Counted from the stretch's first letter, positions 22,815 to 32,516 are shown. The stretch is DNA of 64,000 bases from Nitrosomonas oligotropha (GCF_009833085.1 NZ_QRBZ01000016.1:1-64000), one strand, 5' to 3'. Notes: generated by a model not told the origin, from the sequence alone. Translations and numbers: made by a program.

Positions 22815-25619
22815 ATGCCCATGACCGTTCACCCATCCGCTGTAACCCTCGCCGCCGCATTACCTTTCAGCCGCTATGCACAGCGCATATTGGACAGCGA
22901 ACCGATGCGGAAAATCGCGCTGCAGGAAACGCTGCAACGGCCCTTCCGCAGAGAGGAGATGCAGGCTTTTCTTAATTCGCAAGCTGGCAAAATCACCCAC
23001 GAAGAAGCTTTGCATCAGATCCTGCGCGATCTGCGCAAACAAGTCATACTAAGGCTCGCCGTGCGCGACATCAGCGGACAGGCCGATTTGTTTGAAGTCA
23101 TGTCCAGCATGACCGATCTCGCCGAAGTCACGATCAATTTTGCTTTGCAACATCATGAAATCTGGCTGACGCAACCGGATCGCTTCGGATTCCCGAGGGG
23201 GGAAAACAGCAACGCCATCCAGCATTTGCTGGTGGTAGCCATGGGCAAACTGGGCGGTGGTGAACTGAATGTATCATCGGACGTTGATTTGATTTTTGTT
23301 TATCCCGAAGATGGCGAGACCGATGGCGCCAAGCCGATTTCAAATCATGAATTTTTTGCCCGTCTTGGACGCAAGCTGATCGCCAGCCTCAATGATTTGA
23401 CTATCGATGGCTATGTATTCCGGGTTGACATGCGATTACGTCCGCACGGTGAAAACAGCCCTTTAGCGATCAGCTTTTCCATGCTGGAAGAATATTTCAT
23501 CAAGCAAGGACGGGAATGGGAGCGCCATGCCTGGATCAAGGGACGGGTTATCACCAATCATGCCGGCACAGACGCTGAATCGGTGCTGATGGAAAGAATT
23601 GTCAGGCCTTTCGTTTTCCGCAAATACCTGGATTTCAGCGCATACGAATCGATGCGCAATTTACATGCGCAACTGCGCAAGGAAGTCGAGCGCCGCGAAA
23701 TGCACGACAATATTAAATTGGGGCCTGGCGGTATTCGTGAAATTGAATTCATCACACAGGTTTTTCAATTGATTCGCGGCGGGCGCGATGTCGACTTGTG
23801 TATACGCCCGACACTCGGGGTCTTACAGCGCTTGCAAAAAAAACAACAACTCCCGTCAGAAGTTATCACGCAGCTCACCGATGCGTATCATTTCCTGCGC
23901 AAGCTGGAACATCGCCTCCAGTATCTGGACGATCAACAAACACAAACGCTGCCGCTGAATGCGAGCGATCAAAATTTGATCGCCACGGCCATGGGATTTT
24001 CCGATTATGCCGGCTTCATGCAACAGCTGGATATCCACCGGAAGAACGTAACGCGTCACTTTGAGCTCATTTTTGCCACTCCCAGGAAATCGCCCGTGCA
24101 TGACACACTAGTCAATCTGTGGCAAGCGGAAAACCAGGATGTTTCGCAAACCGAAGCCGCAACCACGCAACTCAGCACACTCGGCTTCACCGATCCGGTC
24201 AGAATTTCGGAGCGGCTGCGGTTGTTTTACCAGAGCAGTTTCTATCATCAACTGCACGAAACCAATCGCCAGCAAATCAATACGTTGATTCCCATGCTGA
24301 TTGAAGCGGTAGCCGGGTTGCCACCGGTTGAATCCACATTGGAACGCATGCTTAAATTGATGGAAATGATCAGCCCGCAAGGCTCGTATCTGGCGCTGCT
24401 GCTGGAACATCCGCACACGCTGCATCGCGTAGCGGAGCTGGCCAGCATCAGCCAGTGGGCAAGCGATTATCTCGGACGGCACCCTATTCTGTTGGATGAA
24501 TTACTGCGACAGGAATCGCCGCACCCCGTCCCCGATTGGGATGCGCTCCACGACGAGCTCGTTTATCAGCTCAATCATGTCAACAACCCGAAGGATGATG
24601 TCATCGAGTGGCAAATGGACGTTTTACGTCACTTTCAACACGCCCAGGTATTCCGCCTGCTGGTCACCGACTTGGAAGGTTCATTGCTGCTCGAAACACT
24701 CAGCGATCATCTGACTGCATTAGCTGATCTGATGCTGGATACGGTGCTGAATTTGGCTTGGTCCGGTCTGAAAAGACGCCACCGGGCGGAACCCGCGTTT
24801 GCGATCATCGGTTATGGCAAGTTGGGCGGCAAAGAACTCGGTTATGCTTCCGACCTCGATCTGATTTTTCTTTATGAGGACGATCATCCCGATGCCGCGG
24901 AGATCTATACCAAGCTCGGACAAGGCATCAATGCCTGGCTCACGCGCCACACATCGGCAGGACTATTGTACGAAACGGATCTGCGTTTACGCCCTAATGG
25001 CGTTTCCGGATTATTGGTCAGTTTGATAGAAGCTTTCGCGCAATACCAGCGCGAACAAGCTTGGGTATGGGAACACCAGGCATTGACCCGGGCCCGCTTC
25101 ATCGCGGGCGATCAGCCAGTGGGCGCGGCATTCGAGCATACGCGCAAGGAAATTCTGTGCAAACCGCGCAATCTTGGCGAACTCAAGCAGGAGATTCTGA
25201 AAATGCGCGAGAAAATGCTGGATGTCCATCCCAATCCAACCACGCTGTTCGACATCAAACACGATCGCGGCGGTATTATCGATGTGGAATTCATCGTGCA
25301 GTATCTTGTGCTGGGTTATTCTTCCCGATACCCTCAATTAACGGGCAACATCGGCAATATCGCACTACTGAAACTCGCTGGTGAATTGGGACTGATTTCC
25401 CAGGATGCCGCTGACAAAGTACGCTCCGCATACCGGGAATTCCGGCGCATTCAACACCGCTTACGATTGAATGGCGATGTGGACATGACCGGTAATGCGC
25501 CCATCGATGGGCAAACTCAGAAATTCACCCGGGTGGAAGGCGGTCATTTGAAAGATGATCGCATGGCGGTGCTGGCATTATGGGAGGAAGCATTTGGTCA
25601 TCAACAAAATGAATTCTGA
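22815..25619 (+). CDS. glnE: bifunctional glutamine synthetase adenylyltransferase/deadenylylase
   Basis: Attaches and removes AMP on glutamine synthetase under control of PII. It has 934 residues, with two nucleotidyltransferase domains. The N-terminal deadenylylase carries GGGELNVSSDVDLIF (about residue 155) and the C-terminal adenylylase GKLGGKELGYASDLDLIF (about residue 670). Each is followed by a GlnD-like helical domain (GGIREIEFITQ and GGIIDVEFIVQ). The MPMTVHP start at 22815 or the ATG at 22821 is preferred over the frame's first Met at 22779, whose extra residues look non-coding. Confidence 0.97.
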   Translation: MPMTVHPSAVTLAAALPFSRYAQRILDSEPMRKIALQETLQRPFRREEMQAFLNSQAGKITHEEALHQILRDLRKQVILRLAVRDISGQADLFEVMSSMTDLAEVTINFALQHHEIWLTQPDRFGFPRGENSNAIQHLLVVAMGKLGGGELNVSSDVDLIFVYPEDGETDGAKPISNHEFFARLGRKLIASLNDLTIDGYVFRVDMRLRPHGENSPLAISFSMLEEYFIKQGREWERHAWIKGRVITNHAGTDAESVLMERIVRPFVFRKYLDFSAYESMRNLHAQLRKEVERREMHDNIKLGPGGIREIEFITQVFQLIRGGRDVDLCIRPTLGVLQRLQKKQQLPSEVITQLTDAYHFLRKLEHRLQYLDDQQTQTLPLNASDQNLIATAMGFSDYAGFMQQLDIHRKNVTRHFELIFATPRKSPVHDTLVNLWQAENQDVSQTEAATTQLSTLGFTDPVRISERLRLFYQSSFYHQLHETNRQQINTLIPMLIEAVAGLPPVESTLERMLKLMEMISPQGSYLALLLEHPHTLHRVAELASISQWASDYLGRHPILLDELLRQESPHPVPDWDALHDELVYQLNHVNNPKDDVIEWQMDVLRHFQHAQVFRLLVTDLEGSLLLETLSDHLTALADLMLDTVLNLAWSGLKRRHRAEPAFAIIGYGKLGGKELGYASDLDLIFLYEDDHPDAAEIYTKLGQGINAWLTRHTSAGLLYETDLRLRPNGVSGLLVSLIEAFAQYQREQAWVWEHQALTRARFIAGDQPVGAAFEHTRKEILCKPRNLGELKQEILKMREKMLDVHPNPTTLFDIKHDRGGIIDVEFIVQYLVLGYSSRYPQLTGNIGNIALLKLAGELGLISQDAADKVRSAYREFRRIQHRLRLNGDVDMTGNAPIDGQTQKFTRVEGGHLKDDRMAVLALWEEAFGHQQNEF

Positions 25620-25737
25620 TCCCTGTAAAATCCATACAAAACATGAGGCATTCCTAATCCTCGAAACAATCTCAAGTATCAAATACAACTTTATAAATTA
25701 ATAAAGATTACATAAAACATTTTCAGAATTAAAATTC

Positions 25738-25753
25738 TGGCATAGTTTCTGCT
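25738..25753 (+). promoter_or_regulatory. sigma-54-type promoter of the pilin gene
   Basis: TGGCATAGTTTCTGCT agrees with the -24/-12 consensus TGGCAC-N5-TTGCW at 12 of the 14 informative or near-informative places. It has GG and GC exactly 10 nt apart. It places a start site near 25764, about 43 bases before the pilin ATG. Known pilA genes of Pseudomonas and relatives are driven by sigma-54 with PilS/PilR, which supports the call. Confidence 0.75.
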
Positions 25754-25806
25754 GTAGACACTACACACACTTGGTGTGCCTTACTCAACCCAAAGGAGAA
25801 CAACAA

Positions 25807-26253
25807 ATGCAACAAGCACAAAAAGGTTTTACCCTGATTGAATTAATGATCGTTGTCGCCATCATTGGTATTCTGGCTGCAGTTGCTGTGCCTGCATATC
25901 AAACTTACACTTTAAAAGCCAGATACAGTGAAGTTGTATCTGCTGCTGCTCCATACAAGCTCGGTGTTGAACTTTGTTTCCAAGAACAAGGCACTCTAGC
26001 CGCTGCTAATTGCACTAATGCGTTGGGTGGCATACCCGCTGTCACTGCTGCAACCGATGGTGCTGTTGCAGCTGGTTCCGGCGCCATTTCTGCTAATGGC
26101 CCACTCACTGCAACCATTACCATGACTGCTAGCGCCGCTAATGGTCTTGCTGGTCAAACTTATATCCTCACTGGAACTTCGGCAGGAGTTGGAAGACCTA
26201 TAATCTGGGCCAAAGGCGCCGCAAGTACTTGTATTGCAGCTGGAATTTGCTAG
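25807..26253 (+). CDS. pilA: type IV major pilin
   Basis: A structural subunit of type IV pili, with 148 residues. The short class IVa leader MQQAQKG is cut before Phe by PilD. The mature N-terminus [20 protein letters not shown] has the essential Glu5 and the hydrophobic assembly helix. The small Ala/Thr/Gly-rich C-terminal domain has a Cys pair near the end (CIAAGIC) and another pair in the middle (C...C of GVELCFQ and AANCTN). A strong AAAGGAG lies 7 bases before the ATG. It is flanked by a sigma-54-like promoter and an intrinsic terminator, so it is monocistronic. Confidence 0.95.
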   Translation: MQQAQKGFTLIELMIVVAIIGILAAVAVPAYQTYTLKARYSEVVSAAAPYKLGVELCFQEQGTLAAANCTNALGGIPAVTAATDGAVAAGSGAISANGPLTATITMTASAANGLAGQTYILTGTSAGVGRPIIWAKGAASTCIAAGIC

Positions 26254-26320
26254 CATGAGTATGTAATTGATGGTCTAATTTCCAATCGGAATATAGATCG
26301 CTGATGGTTTAACAGTAAAT

Positions 26321-26352
26321 AAAAGCCGCCTTATCAAAGGCGGCTTTTATTA
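26321..26352 (+). terminator. intrinsic terminator of the pilin gene
   Basis: A perfect 12-bp stem (AAAAGCCGCCTT pairing with AAGGCGGCTTTT, loop ATCA) ending in a run of T/A at 26345-26352. It lies 68 bp after the pilA stop. A-tracts on the other arm mean it could also act on the minus strand. Confidence 0.92.
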
Positions 26353-26568
26353 TTTGTCAGTGAGTGCACCAACATCTCCACCGATGCAAAATTGCTCAAT
26401 AATTGGCAAAGCTACTACTTACTCCCCACTTCACAGCCCATCATTTAGTAACTTGCCAGCCATGTACTCTTCACCCACTACATATTACGTTAAAGAATGA
26501 CAATTATTGTCACATTTATTGATTGCAGCAACCCCAAAATTATCAGTTCCACTCATAAATCCAGCAAA
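26353..26568. other. intergenic region between pilA and the PilB-like gene
   Basis: The gap between the two convergent genes (26254-26568, 315 bp in all) contains the pilA terminator and then AT-rich sequence in which I see no gene, repeat or further hairpin of note. Confidence 0.5.
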
Positions 26569-28950
26569 TCACTTAATGCAAACCACCCTTACCTGATGAA
26601 TATCCGTAACGCCCTGTAACACCTTTTCAATGCCATCCTGCTTCAACGTCCGCATACCATCGCCCAAGGCCGTCACCAGCATATCCGCTACGCGCGCGCG
26701 CTCTTGAATATTCTTTTTCAGTGCATCGGTGGCCGTCATCAATTCGTGCAATCCCACCCGGCCGGAATAACCGGTACCGACACAATCGTCACAACCGGCT
26801 GCCTTATACAAAGTAATCTGACCTTGATCGTCTCCATATTGCTGGGTCCATTGTTCGCGTATTTCACGAAGCGCAGCATCGGGATCCGCTTTGAAACGAT
26901 CGATATTTCTGAGTTCGGCGCAATACTCGGCTAATAATGTATCGATCTCATGTTCACTGGCCACATACGATTCTTTACAATTCTTGCATAAACGCTTCGC
27001 TAGCCGTTGCGCTAATACACCCAGCAAGGCATCGGAGAAGTTGAACGGATCCATACCCATATCCAGTAACCGGATGACCGATTCCGGCGCGCTGTTGGTA
27101 TGCAATGTCGCCAAAACCAAGTGCCCGGTTAGTGAAGCTTCGATACCGATACTGGTGGTTTCCTTGTCGCGCATCTCGCCCACCATAATAATATCCGGAT
27201 CGGCCCGCAGAAAAGAACGCATAATGGCTGGGAAGGTTAATCCCGCTTTGACGTTGATTTGTACCTGACGCAATCCTCTTTGCGTAATCTCAACCGGATC
27301 TTCCGCAGTCCAAATTTTGGTATCGTCGCGATTGAGATATTTCAGTACCGAATGCAACGTAGTCGTTTTACCTGAGCCTGTCGGGCCGCACACAAAAAAC
27401 AACCCGTACGGTTTGCTGATAATTTTCTTCAGCTCCTCCAGATTGTGCTCGGTAAAGCCCATTTTATCCAGCGGAATCGGTTCACCGGCAGCCAGAATAC
27501 GCATTACGACATCTTCCAAGCCACCGGCTGAAGGAATGGTCGCAACACGCAATTCGATATCCAGTGGCGCAAATTTCCTGAACTTAATCTTGCCATCCTG
27601 CGGTTTTCGCTTTTCGGAGATATCCATATCGCACATAATTTTTATACGTGTGATCATAGAATTACGATAACCCGCCGGAACCTCGATATAAGGCATCAGC
27701 GAGCCATCCTTACGGAAGCGTACTTTGGTTTTTTCTTTTCCTGAATAGGGTTCGATATGAATATCCGATGCCCCCATTTTATAGGCGTCGATAATGATTT
27801 TATTCACCAGCTTAACCAGCTCATTGTCAGTCGCTGCGGAGGATTCCTCTATTTCACCTGCCATCTCTTCGACATCTTCGATCCCAAGATTGGTGAGCAT
27901 TTCATTGATGTCGCCGGTACCGATCTCATCCTGGCTGCCACCATAAAATTGTTCGACCGTGGCATTAAATTCTTTTTGCGTGGTAACCGTGTAAATGATC
28001 TTATGCTTGGGAAAAATTGCATTGGCAATACGCTGCGACTTAACCCGTTCGGGATCCAGCGTTAGTATTACCAAGCCATCCTTGGTTTCATCAATCGGCA
28101 GTAAGGTATTGCTTTCAACATAATCTTTTTTTAAATTCTTAAGCAGATCAGCCGGTTTAATCCTATCCGCTCTAAAAGGCTCGTACTTAACCTGAAAGAA
28201 AGAAGCCAATGCCTTGCCGATGAGCGGCAAACTCATGCGGAATTCGTCAACCAGCACATCTTCCAGATCGCAGCCTTTTTTCCGTGCCGAGCGTGTTGCC
28301 AGCTCCAGCTCAGGAGCAGAGATGAGTGCATCGAGAATCAGATAATCATATTTCGATTTCAGCAATTGTGCGGGCTTCTGGCGCTGCTTAAAAGCGATGG
28401 CAAGAATGCGGCAAATTTCCACGACCCCTTCCATGACTGCGGTGGTGAATGATTCATTCGATCTACTATTAATCACCTGAACCACGCCCATCAGTTCCCG
28501 GCTATCGGCGTTCAGAATCGGCACCGCCAGCATCTGTTTGGTTCGATAACCGGTGCGTTTATCCACTTCATTGGAGAAAACCAGCAGCGGATTAAATTTT
28601 TTTAATTCACTTTTATCGTACACATCCGCAATATTGACCACTTTCTTTTGCAAAGCGGCAAAACCGATAATACTGTTTTCCGTTACCGGCAGTTTCAAAT
28701 CCTGAAAAGAATCAAATCCTGTTTTAACTCTCGAAACAAATGAAGATTTATCTTCATTCAGCGAGTAAATGGTAAACCGGTCCGCGTTGAGCAATGCGCA
28801 AATATCCTTGCTGGTTTCCAGCATGATTTCTTCCACACCATTTGCAGCGTATATCTTATTGATAATAACCTGCAGATTTTTGGAGAAAGCCGATTCGTTA
28901 TTGTTATTGGCAATATTCTTCTGTGGTTGGATCATCGCGATTGTACTCAT
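26569..28950 (-). CDS. GAF-domain GspE/PilB-family ATPase
   Basis: A 793-residue secretion/pilus-type hexameric ATPase with an added sensory front end. A GAF domain (about residues 25-190) is followed by a MshEN/GspE N-terminal domain (about 200-345) and the T2SSE motor. The motor has Walker A GPTGSGKTTT (522-531), Asp box TAEDPVE, Walker B DIIMVGEMRD and His box GHLVLATLHTNSA. A tetracysteine zinc site (CKNC...CDDC) lies near the C-terminus. It probably binds c-di-GMP through the MshEN part (family knowledge) and an unknown ligand through GAF. It is not with the pilMNOPQ genes; 11 bp separate it from the upstream phosphodiesterase gene. Confidence 0.9.
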   Translation of the reverse strand: MSTIAMIQPQKNIANNNNESAFSKNLQVIINKIYAANGVEEIMLETSKDICALLNADRFTIYSLNEDKSSFVSRVKTGFDSFQDLKLPVTENSIIGFAALQKKVVNIADVYDKSELKKFNPLLVFSNEVDKRTGYRTKQMLAVPILNADSRELMGVVQVINSRSNESFTTAVMEGVVEICRILAIAFKQRQKPAQLLKSKYDYLILDALISAPELELATRSARKKGCDLEDVLVDEFRMSLPLIGKALASFFQVKYEPFRADRIKPADLLKNLKKDYVESNTLLPIDETKDGLVILTLDPERVKSQRIANAIFPKHKIIYTVTTQKEFNATVEQFYGGSQDEIGTGDINEMLTNLGIEDVEEMAGEIEESSAATDNELVKLVNKIIIDAYKMGASDIHIEPYSGKEKTKVRFRKDGSLMPYIEVPAGYRNSMITRIKIMCDMDISEKRKPQDGKIKFRKFAPLDIELRVATIPSAGGLEDVVMRILAAGEPIPLDKMGFTEHNLEELKKIISKPYGLFFVCGPTGSGKTTTLHSVLKYLNRDDTKIWTAEDPVEITQRGLRQVQINVKAGLTFPAIMRSFLRADPDIIMVGEMRDKETTSIGIEASLTGHLVLATLHTNSAPESVIRLLDMGMDPFNFSDALLGVLAQRLAKRLCKNCKESYVASEHEIDTLLAEYCAELRNIDRFKADPDAALREIREQWTQQYGDDQGQITLYKAAGCDDCVGTGYSGRVGLHELMTATDALKKNIQERARVADMLVTALGDGMRTLKQDGIEKVLQGVTDIHQVRVVCIK

Positions 28951-28961
28951 AGCCTCATTTC

Positions 28962-29726
28962 CTAAAATTCGAATATTTGATTGTTCTCAAGGCGACGCGG
29001 ATTATATTTTGCAATGCACTGATCGATTTCTTCCATGATGACATCGGCTTCACCGGGTTTCAGGTGCGTAATAAATATTTCCGCGTTCCGTTCCAATTTC
29101 TCTAATTCTTCCGCCAGCAAGCTGGGGCAAAAATGCCGTGATCTGATCGCGATATCCCTTTTCTGATTGCAGAAGGCGCATTCAATGATCAAATACTGCA
29201 GATTTACAATCTTATTAACGGCTACCCAGAAGGCATCATTAGTAGTTGTATCACCGGAAAAAACAAGACTGGCTAACCCTGAGTCCAATTGAAAACCGAC
29301 CGTAGGAACGGCGTGATGGGCTGGCAGTGGCGTAATTGCACGGCCATCGAGAAGAATGGTGTTCCCCAGCGACAATGTTTCGTAACGCATATAGGGGGAA
29401 ATATCATTGGGAATTTTTGAAAAATCTGGCCACAGATGCCAGTTGAACAAATGCTCCCGCAACGTATCCAGGGTGGGCTGGATGGCATGAATGGTTATCG
29501 GTTTATTGCGGATGGAACCGACGGTATCCACCAGAAATGGAATAAATGCGACATGATCCAAGTGTGCATGCGTAACAAGAATATGATCAATTTTGATCAT
29601 CTCGGACAAACTCAAATTACCCACGCCGGTTCCCGCATCGATCAGCACATCGTCGTCCAGCAGCATCGCAGTGGTTTGTTCGCCGCTCCCTATCCCTCCG
29701 CTACACCCCAAGATCCTGAGTTTCAA
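28962..29726 (-). CDS. metallo-beta-lactamase-fold phosphodiesterase
   Basis: A 254-residue protein with the MBL metal motif VTHAHLDHVAFIPF (about residues 51-64), FSGDTTTND (the metal-bridging Asp region, about 157-165) and a late ITHLKPGEAD histidine. The start MKLRILGCSGGIGSGEQTTAML and overall pattern resemble proteins annotated as 3',5'-cyclic-nucleotide phosphodiesterases and RNase Z relatives. Substrate unproven. It is co-transcribed ahead of the GAF-PilB-like ATPase (11-bp gap), which suggests a nucleotide-signalling link between them. Confidence 0.8.
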   Translation of the reverse strand: MKLRILGCSGGIGSGEQTTAMLLDDDVLIDAGTGVGNLSLSEMIKIDHILVTHAHLDHVAFIPFLVDTVGSIRNKPITIHAIQPTLDTLREHLFNWHLWPDFSKIPNDISPYMRYETLSLGNTILLDGRAITPLPAHHAVPTVGFQLDSGLASLVFSGDTTTNDAFWVAVNKIVNLQYLIIECAFCNQKRDIAIRSRHFCPSLLAEELEKLERNAEIFITHLKPGEADVIMEEIDQCIAKYNPRRLENNQIFEF

Positions 29727-29747
29727 GAGATCAACCTCAGCCAGTCA

Positions 29748-30173
29748 TTACTTCACCAGCAGCACGGGCGTTTGCGCTAATTGCATCACTTTGCTGGTTA
29801 CCGAACCCAGTAACAGGCTCTGAATGCCACCTTTTCCACGCGGTCCCATCACAATCTGATCGAATTGCTTTTCGCTGGCAAACCGGACGATCATTTCCGC
29901 CGGATCACCCACGAGAATGTGATACTGGTAAGCGATCCCTTGCTGATCGAGCAAATCCCGCACGCTTTGCAAGCTTTTCAGACCTTCTTCCTGATGATAT
30001 TGCTTGATATCCGCTTGATTAATAAACAATGAAACATTTCCATCCAGCGGATATTGCACATTCAACAAATGCAATGCGGGTCTTTCCTTGTACCAATCGA
30101 GTAATGGAATGAAATCAACCACTGTTTTACTGGCATTGTCAGAGCCGTCTACCGGCAACAAAGTTTTTAGCAT
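29748..30173 (-). CDS. universal stress protein, UspA family
   Basis: A 141-residue cytoplasmic alpha/beta protein. It begins MLKTLLPVDGSDNASKTV and ends with the ATP-binding loop GPRGKGGIQSLLLGSVTSKV (G-2X-G-9X-G-S), so it is the nucleotide-binding kind. The frame's first codon is a TTG two codons upstream; the ATG at 30171-30173 is preferred. The next gene upstream is terC (32 bp); the phosphodiesterase gene follows 21 bp downstream. Confidence 0.93.
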   Translation of the reverse strand: MLKTLLPVDGSDNASKTVVDFIPLLDWYKERPALHLLNVQYPLDGNVSLFINQADIKQYHQEEGLKSLQSVRDLLDQQGIAYQYHILVGDPAEMIVRFASEKQFDQIVMGPRGKGGIQSLLLGSVTSKVMQLAQTPVLLVK

Positions 30174-30205
30174 GATCAATCTCTCAAATTTTTATGCATA
30201 AATGA

Positions 30206-30925
30206 CTATTTGGGCATTTTTTCATCGGCCAAGTCTTCCAACGGCCGGGGTTTAGCCGGTTTCCGGGCCGCCAGCAATTTACCGGCTGCAATCACCAGAA
30301 GCGCTACAGAAGCCGGCGCGATCCACTGCAGATACTTCGCCTCCGTACTGACCCATTCCTTGGTGACCACATCGGTAACCGCCATATCACCGGCGATCCA
30401 TCCCAGCAATCCAGCGCCAATCGCGATCGTGACCGGATATCGATCCATGACCTTCATCACCATTTGACTGCCCCATACGATGATCGGCACGCTGACGACC
30501 AAGCCGAAAATGACCAAACCGATGTCATCCTTGGCCGCGCCCGCGATGGCAATGACGTTGTCCAGACTCATCACCGCGTCTGCCACGATAATCGTTTTAA
30601 TTGCGCCGACTAAGGTCGTACTGGCATCAATTTCGTGTTCCCCTTCCGCTTCGGGTTGCAGCAACTTGATACCGATCCAGACCAATAAAGCCGCGCCGAC
30701 AATTTTTAAATAAGGCATGGTCAGCAGACTCAAGGCAAAAAAGATCAGCACCACGCGCAATGCGATAGCACCGAACACCCCCCAGAAAATACCCAGTTTG
30801 CGCTGCTGCTCGGGCAAACGCCGGCAAGCCAGCGCGATGACAACGGCATTGTCGCCGCCCAGCACAATATCAATTGCGATAATCTGTAACACAGCGAGCC
30901 AAAATTGCGGACTATCAAAAGCCAT
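30206..30925 (-). CDS. TerC/YjbE-family integral membrane protein
   Basis: A 239-residue protein with about seven transmembrane helices. It has the TerC signatures LGGDNAVVIALACRRLP (about residues 22-38) and a second DAVMSLDNVIAIAGAAKDD (about 115-133), whose Asp/Asn residues lie in the membrane. Members are linked to manganese or calcium export and tellurium resistance; the actual ion here is not evident. The C-terminal tail is Lys/Pro-rich. Confidence 0.93.
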   Translation of the reverse strand: MAFDSPQFWLAVLQIIAIDIVLGGDNAVVIALACRRLPEQQRKLGIFWGVFGAIALRVVLIFFALSLLTMPYLKIVGAALLVWIGIKLLQPEAEGEHEIDASTTLVGAIKTIIVADAVMSLDNVIAIAGAAKDDIGLVIFGLVVSVPIIVWGSQMVMKVMDRYPVTIAIGAGLLGWIAGDMAVTDVVTKEWVSTEAKYLQWIAPASVALLVIAAGKLLAARKPAKPRPLEDLADEKMPK

Positions 30926-30977
30926 TTATTTTTCCTGACAAAAATTTAATCCAATAAAAACATAACGACCTTATGCG

Positions 30978-32156
30978 CTATACCTTCTCTTGAACCCCAA
31001 TAAACTTCAATAGTTCATTTTTTTGCTGCATGGTATCGTTATAACCCAACTCGATTAAATCCCGGCAGAAAGGCACTTCAAATAATACGTAGCTGAGTAA
31101 AGTCGAACCGTTCGGTCCCATGGCGCCGATGGCGCGGTATAGATAGCGCATGATCCACGGCAGTGTATGCGCATATTTCTGCGCGATTTCGTTGATCCCC
31201 TCGCTCGGCGCAATCATCATCGCCTCGATGGGGCGCAGCGATATGTTGTTCGCTTTAAACGCCTCGGGCGGAATCAGTTTCAGCGTTTCATTAATGCGCA
31301 GCAACCGTTCCAAATCCACATCCAAACTATCGACGAAGATGCTGTTCAACGCATGCCCGGCAATCTGTGCAAAAGGCGGATAACCCGATGCGCTGATACG
31401 TTTGGGTTCGTCGGTTACCGGCTTGCGCACGCCGATGATCAATACCTTGTCGGCGCCCAGATGAAGCGCCGGACTGATCGGCGCGAGCTGTCTCATGGAG
31501 CCGTCGCCAAAAAATTCACGATTCAGTTTCACTGCGGGAAAAATAAACGGTATCGATGAAGAAGCCATCAGATGCTCAACTCCGATCTCGACCGGAAGAC
31601 CCAGTCTTTGCGCCCGTTTCCACGGCAATACTTCTCTTGCCGCCTGATAGAAGGTTACCGATTGGCCCGATGTATATCCCCAGGCAGTCAGTCCCAGGGC
31701 GTGCAGCGAGCCGGAGCGGATACAGTGTTGAATGGTGCGGAATGAAAAACGGTTTTTCAGCAAAGCTTCCAGCGGCGCATTATCCAGCAGGGAAATGGGA
31801 TTATGCTGGCCGTATTCGCTCGATACCAAGGAAAGCATACAGCGCAAAGTGTTATGGATAACACCCATGAGATCCGACCGGTAAATCTGATCGACATGAA
31901 AATTCGACCATACTTCTTCCAGCCGTCCGACGCCTTCGGCAAAATTGTTGGCGGAAACGGCAATACTGGCGGCATTGATAGCACCCGCCGAAGTACCGCA
32001 AATAATCGGAAACGGGTTGCGCGTCTTATCAGGTAATAATTCGGCGATTGCGCGCAACACCCCCACTTGGTAGGCAGCGCGTGCTCCGCCACCGGTCAGA
32101 ACAAGTCCAACCTTTGGTACGGCTAACGCTCTTTTCTGTTCATACACGAACTGCAA
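30978..32156 (-). CDS. patatin-like phospholipase
   Basis: A 392-residue serine hydrolase of the patatin family. The oxyanion loop is LTGGGARAAYQVGVLRA (about residues 20-36), the nucleophile elbow GTSAG lies near residue 54, and the catalytic Asp is in FFGDGSMRQLAPISPAL (DGS instead of the more common DGG or DGA). It probably hydrolyses membrane phospholipids. There is no signal peptide, so it would act in the cytoplasm or on the inner membrane. The start is TTG (32156) or GTG three codons later. It overlaps the small gene upstream by 17 bp. Confidence 0.9.
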   Translation of the reverse strand: MQFVYEQKRALAVPKVGLVLTGGGARAAYQVGVLRAIAELLPDKTRNPFPIICGTSAGAINAASIAVSANNFAEGVGRLEEVWSNFHVDQIYRSDLMGVIHNTLRCMLSLVSSEYGQHNPISLLDNAPLEALLKNRFSFRTIQHCIRSGSLHALGLTAWGYTSGQSVTFYQAAREVLPWKRAQRLGLPVEIGVEHLMASSSIPFIFPAVKLNREFFGDGSMRQLAPISPALHLGADKVLIIGVRKPVTDEPKRISASGYPPFAQIAGHALNSIFVDSLDVDLERLLRINETLKLIPPEAFKANNISLRPIEAMMIAPSEGINEIAQKYAHTLPWIMRYLYRAIGAMGPNGSTLLSYVLFEVPFCRDLIELGYNDTMQQKNELLKFIGVQEKV

Positions 32157-32397
32157 ACTCTGACTTCACCCTCTCCAGCGCATCCCGTAAGGTTTCTTCT
32201 GGTAAATTGTTTAACGAACTGGACAGGATTTTGGCTGCCTGGCAGACCGAATCCGGCAATAAAGTACTGTCCATCTTGGCCACAAACATTGCCGCCGCGC
32301 CAGTCGCGCCCAGCAGGCATTGACGTTCATTCATCAATATTTCCACTTCTTCGCGCAACATGGAAACTTCTTGTTCTCTCAGGATAGTATTAGGCAT
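32140..32397 (-). CDS. small protein of unknown function coupled to the patatin gene
   Basis: An 85-residue soluble protein beginning MPNTILREQEVSMLREEVEI, with charged helical ends and an Ala-rich middle (GATGAAAMFVAK). No family recognised. AAGGAA sits 8 bases before the ATG, and the 3' end overlaps the patatin start by 17 bp in another frame, so translation is likely coupled. It may be an accessory or regulatory partner of the phospholipase; that is inference from position only. Confidence 0.7.
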   Translation of the reverse strand: MPNTILREQEVSMLREEVEILMNERQCLLGATGAAAMFVAKMDSTLLPDSVCQAAKILSSSLNNLPEETLRDALERVKSEFAVRV

Positions 32398-32516
32398 ATG
32401 ATATTCCTTTTAACATTGATACAGTAGATAGCCTGTCGAGCAATATAGCAGAACTATAATTCATTTAAGACCTGAACTCTGTGATGTTTGCCACTCTTTT
32501 CTATCTTTCTTAAACC

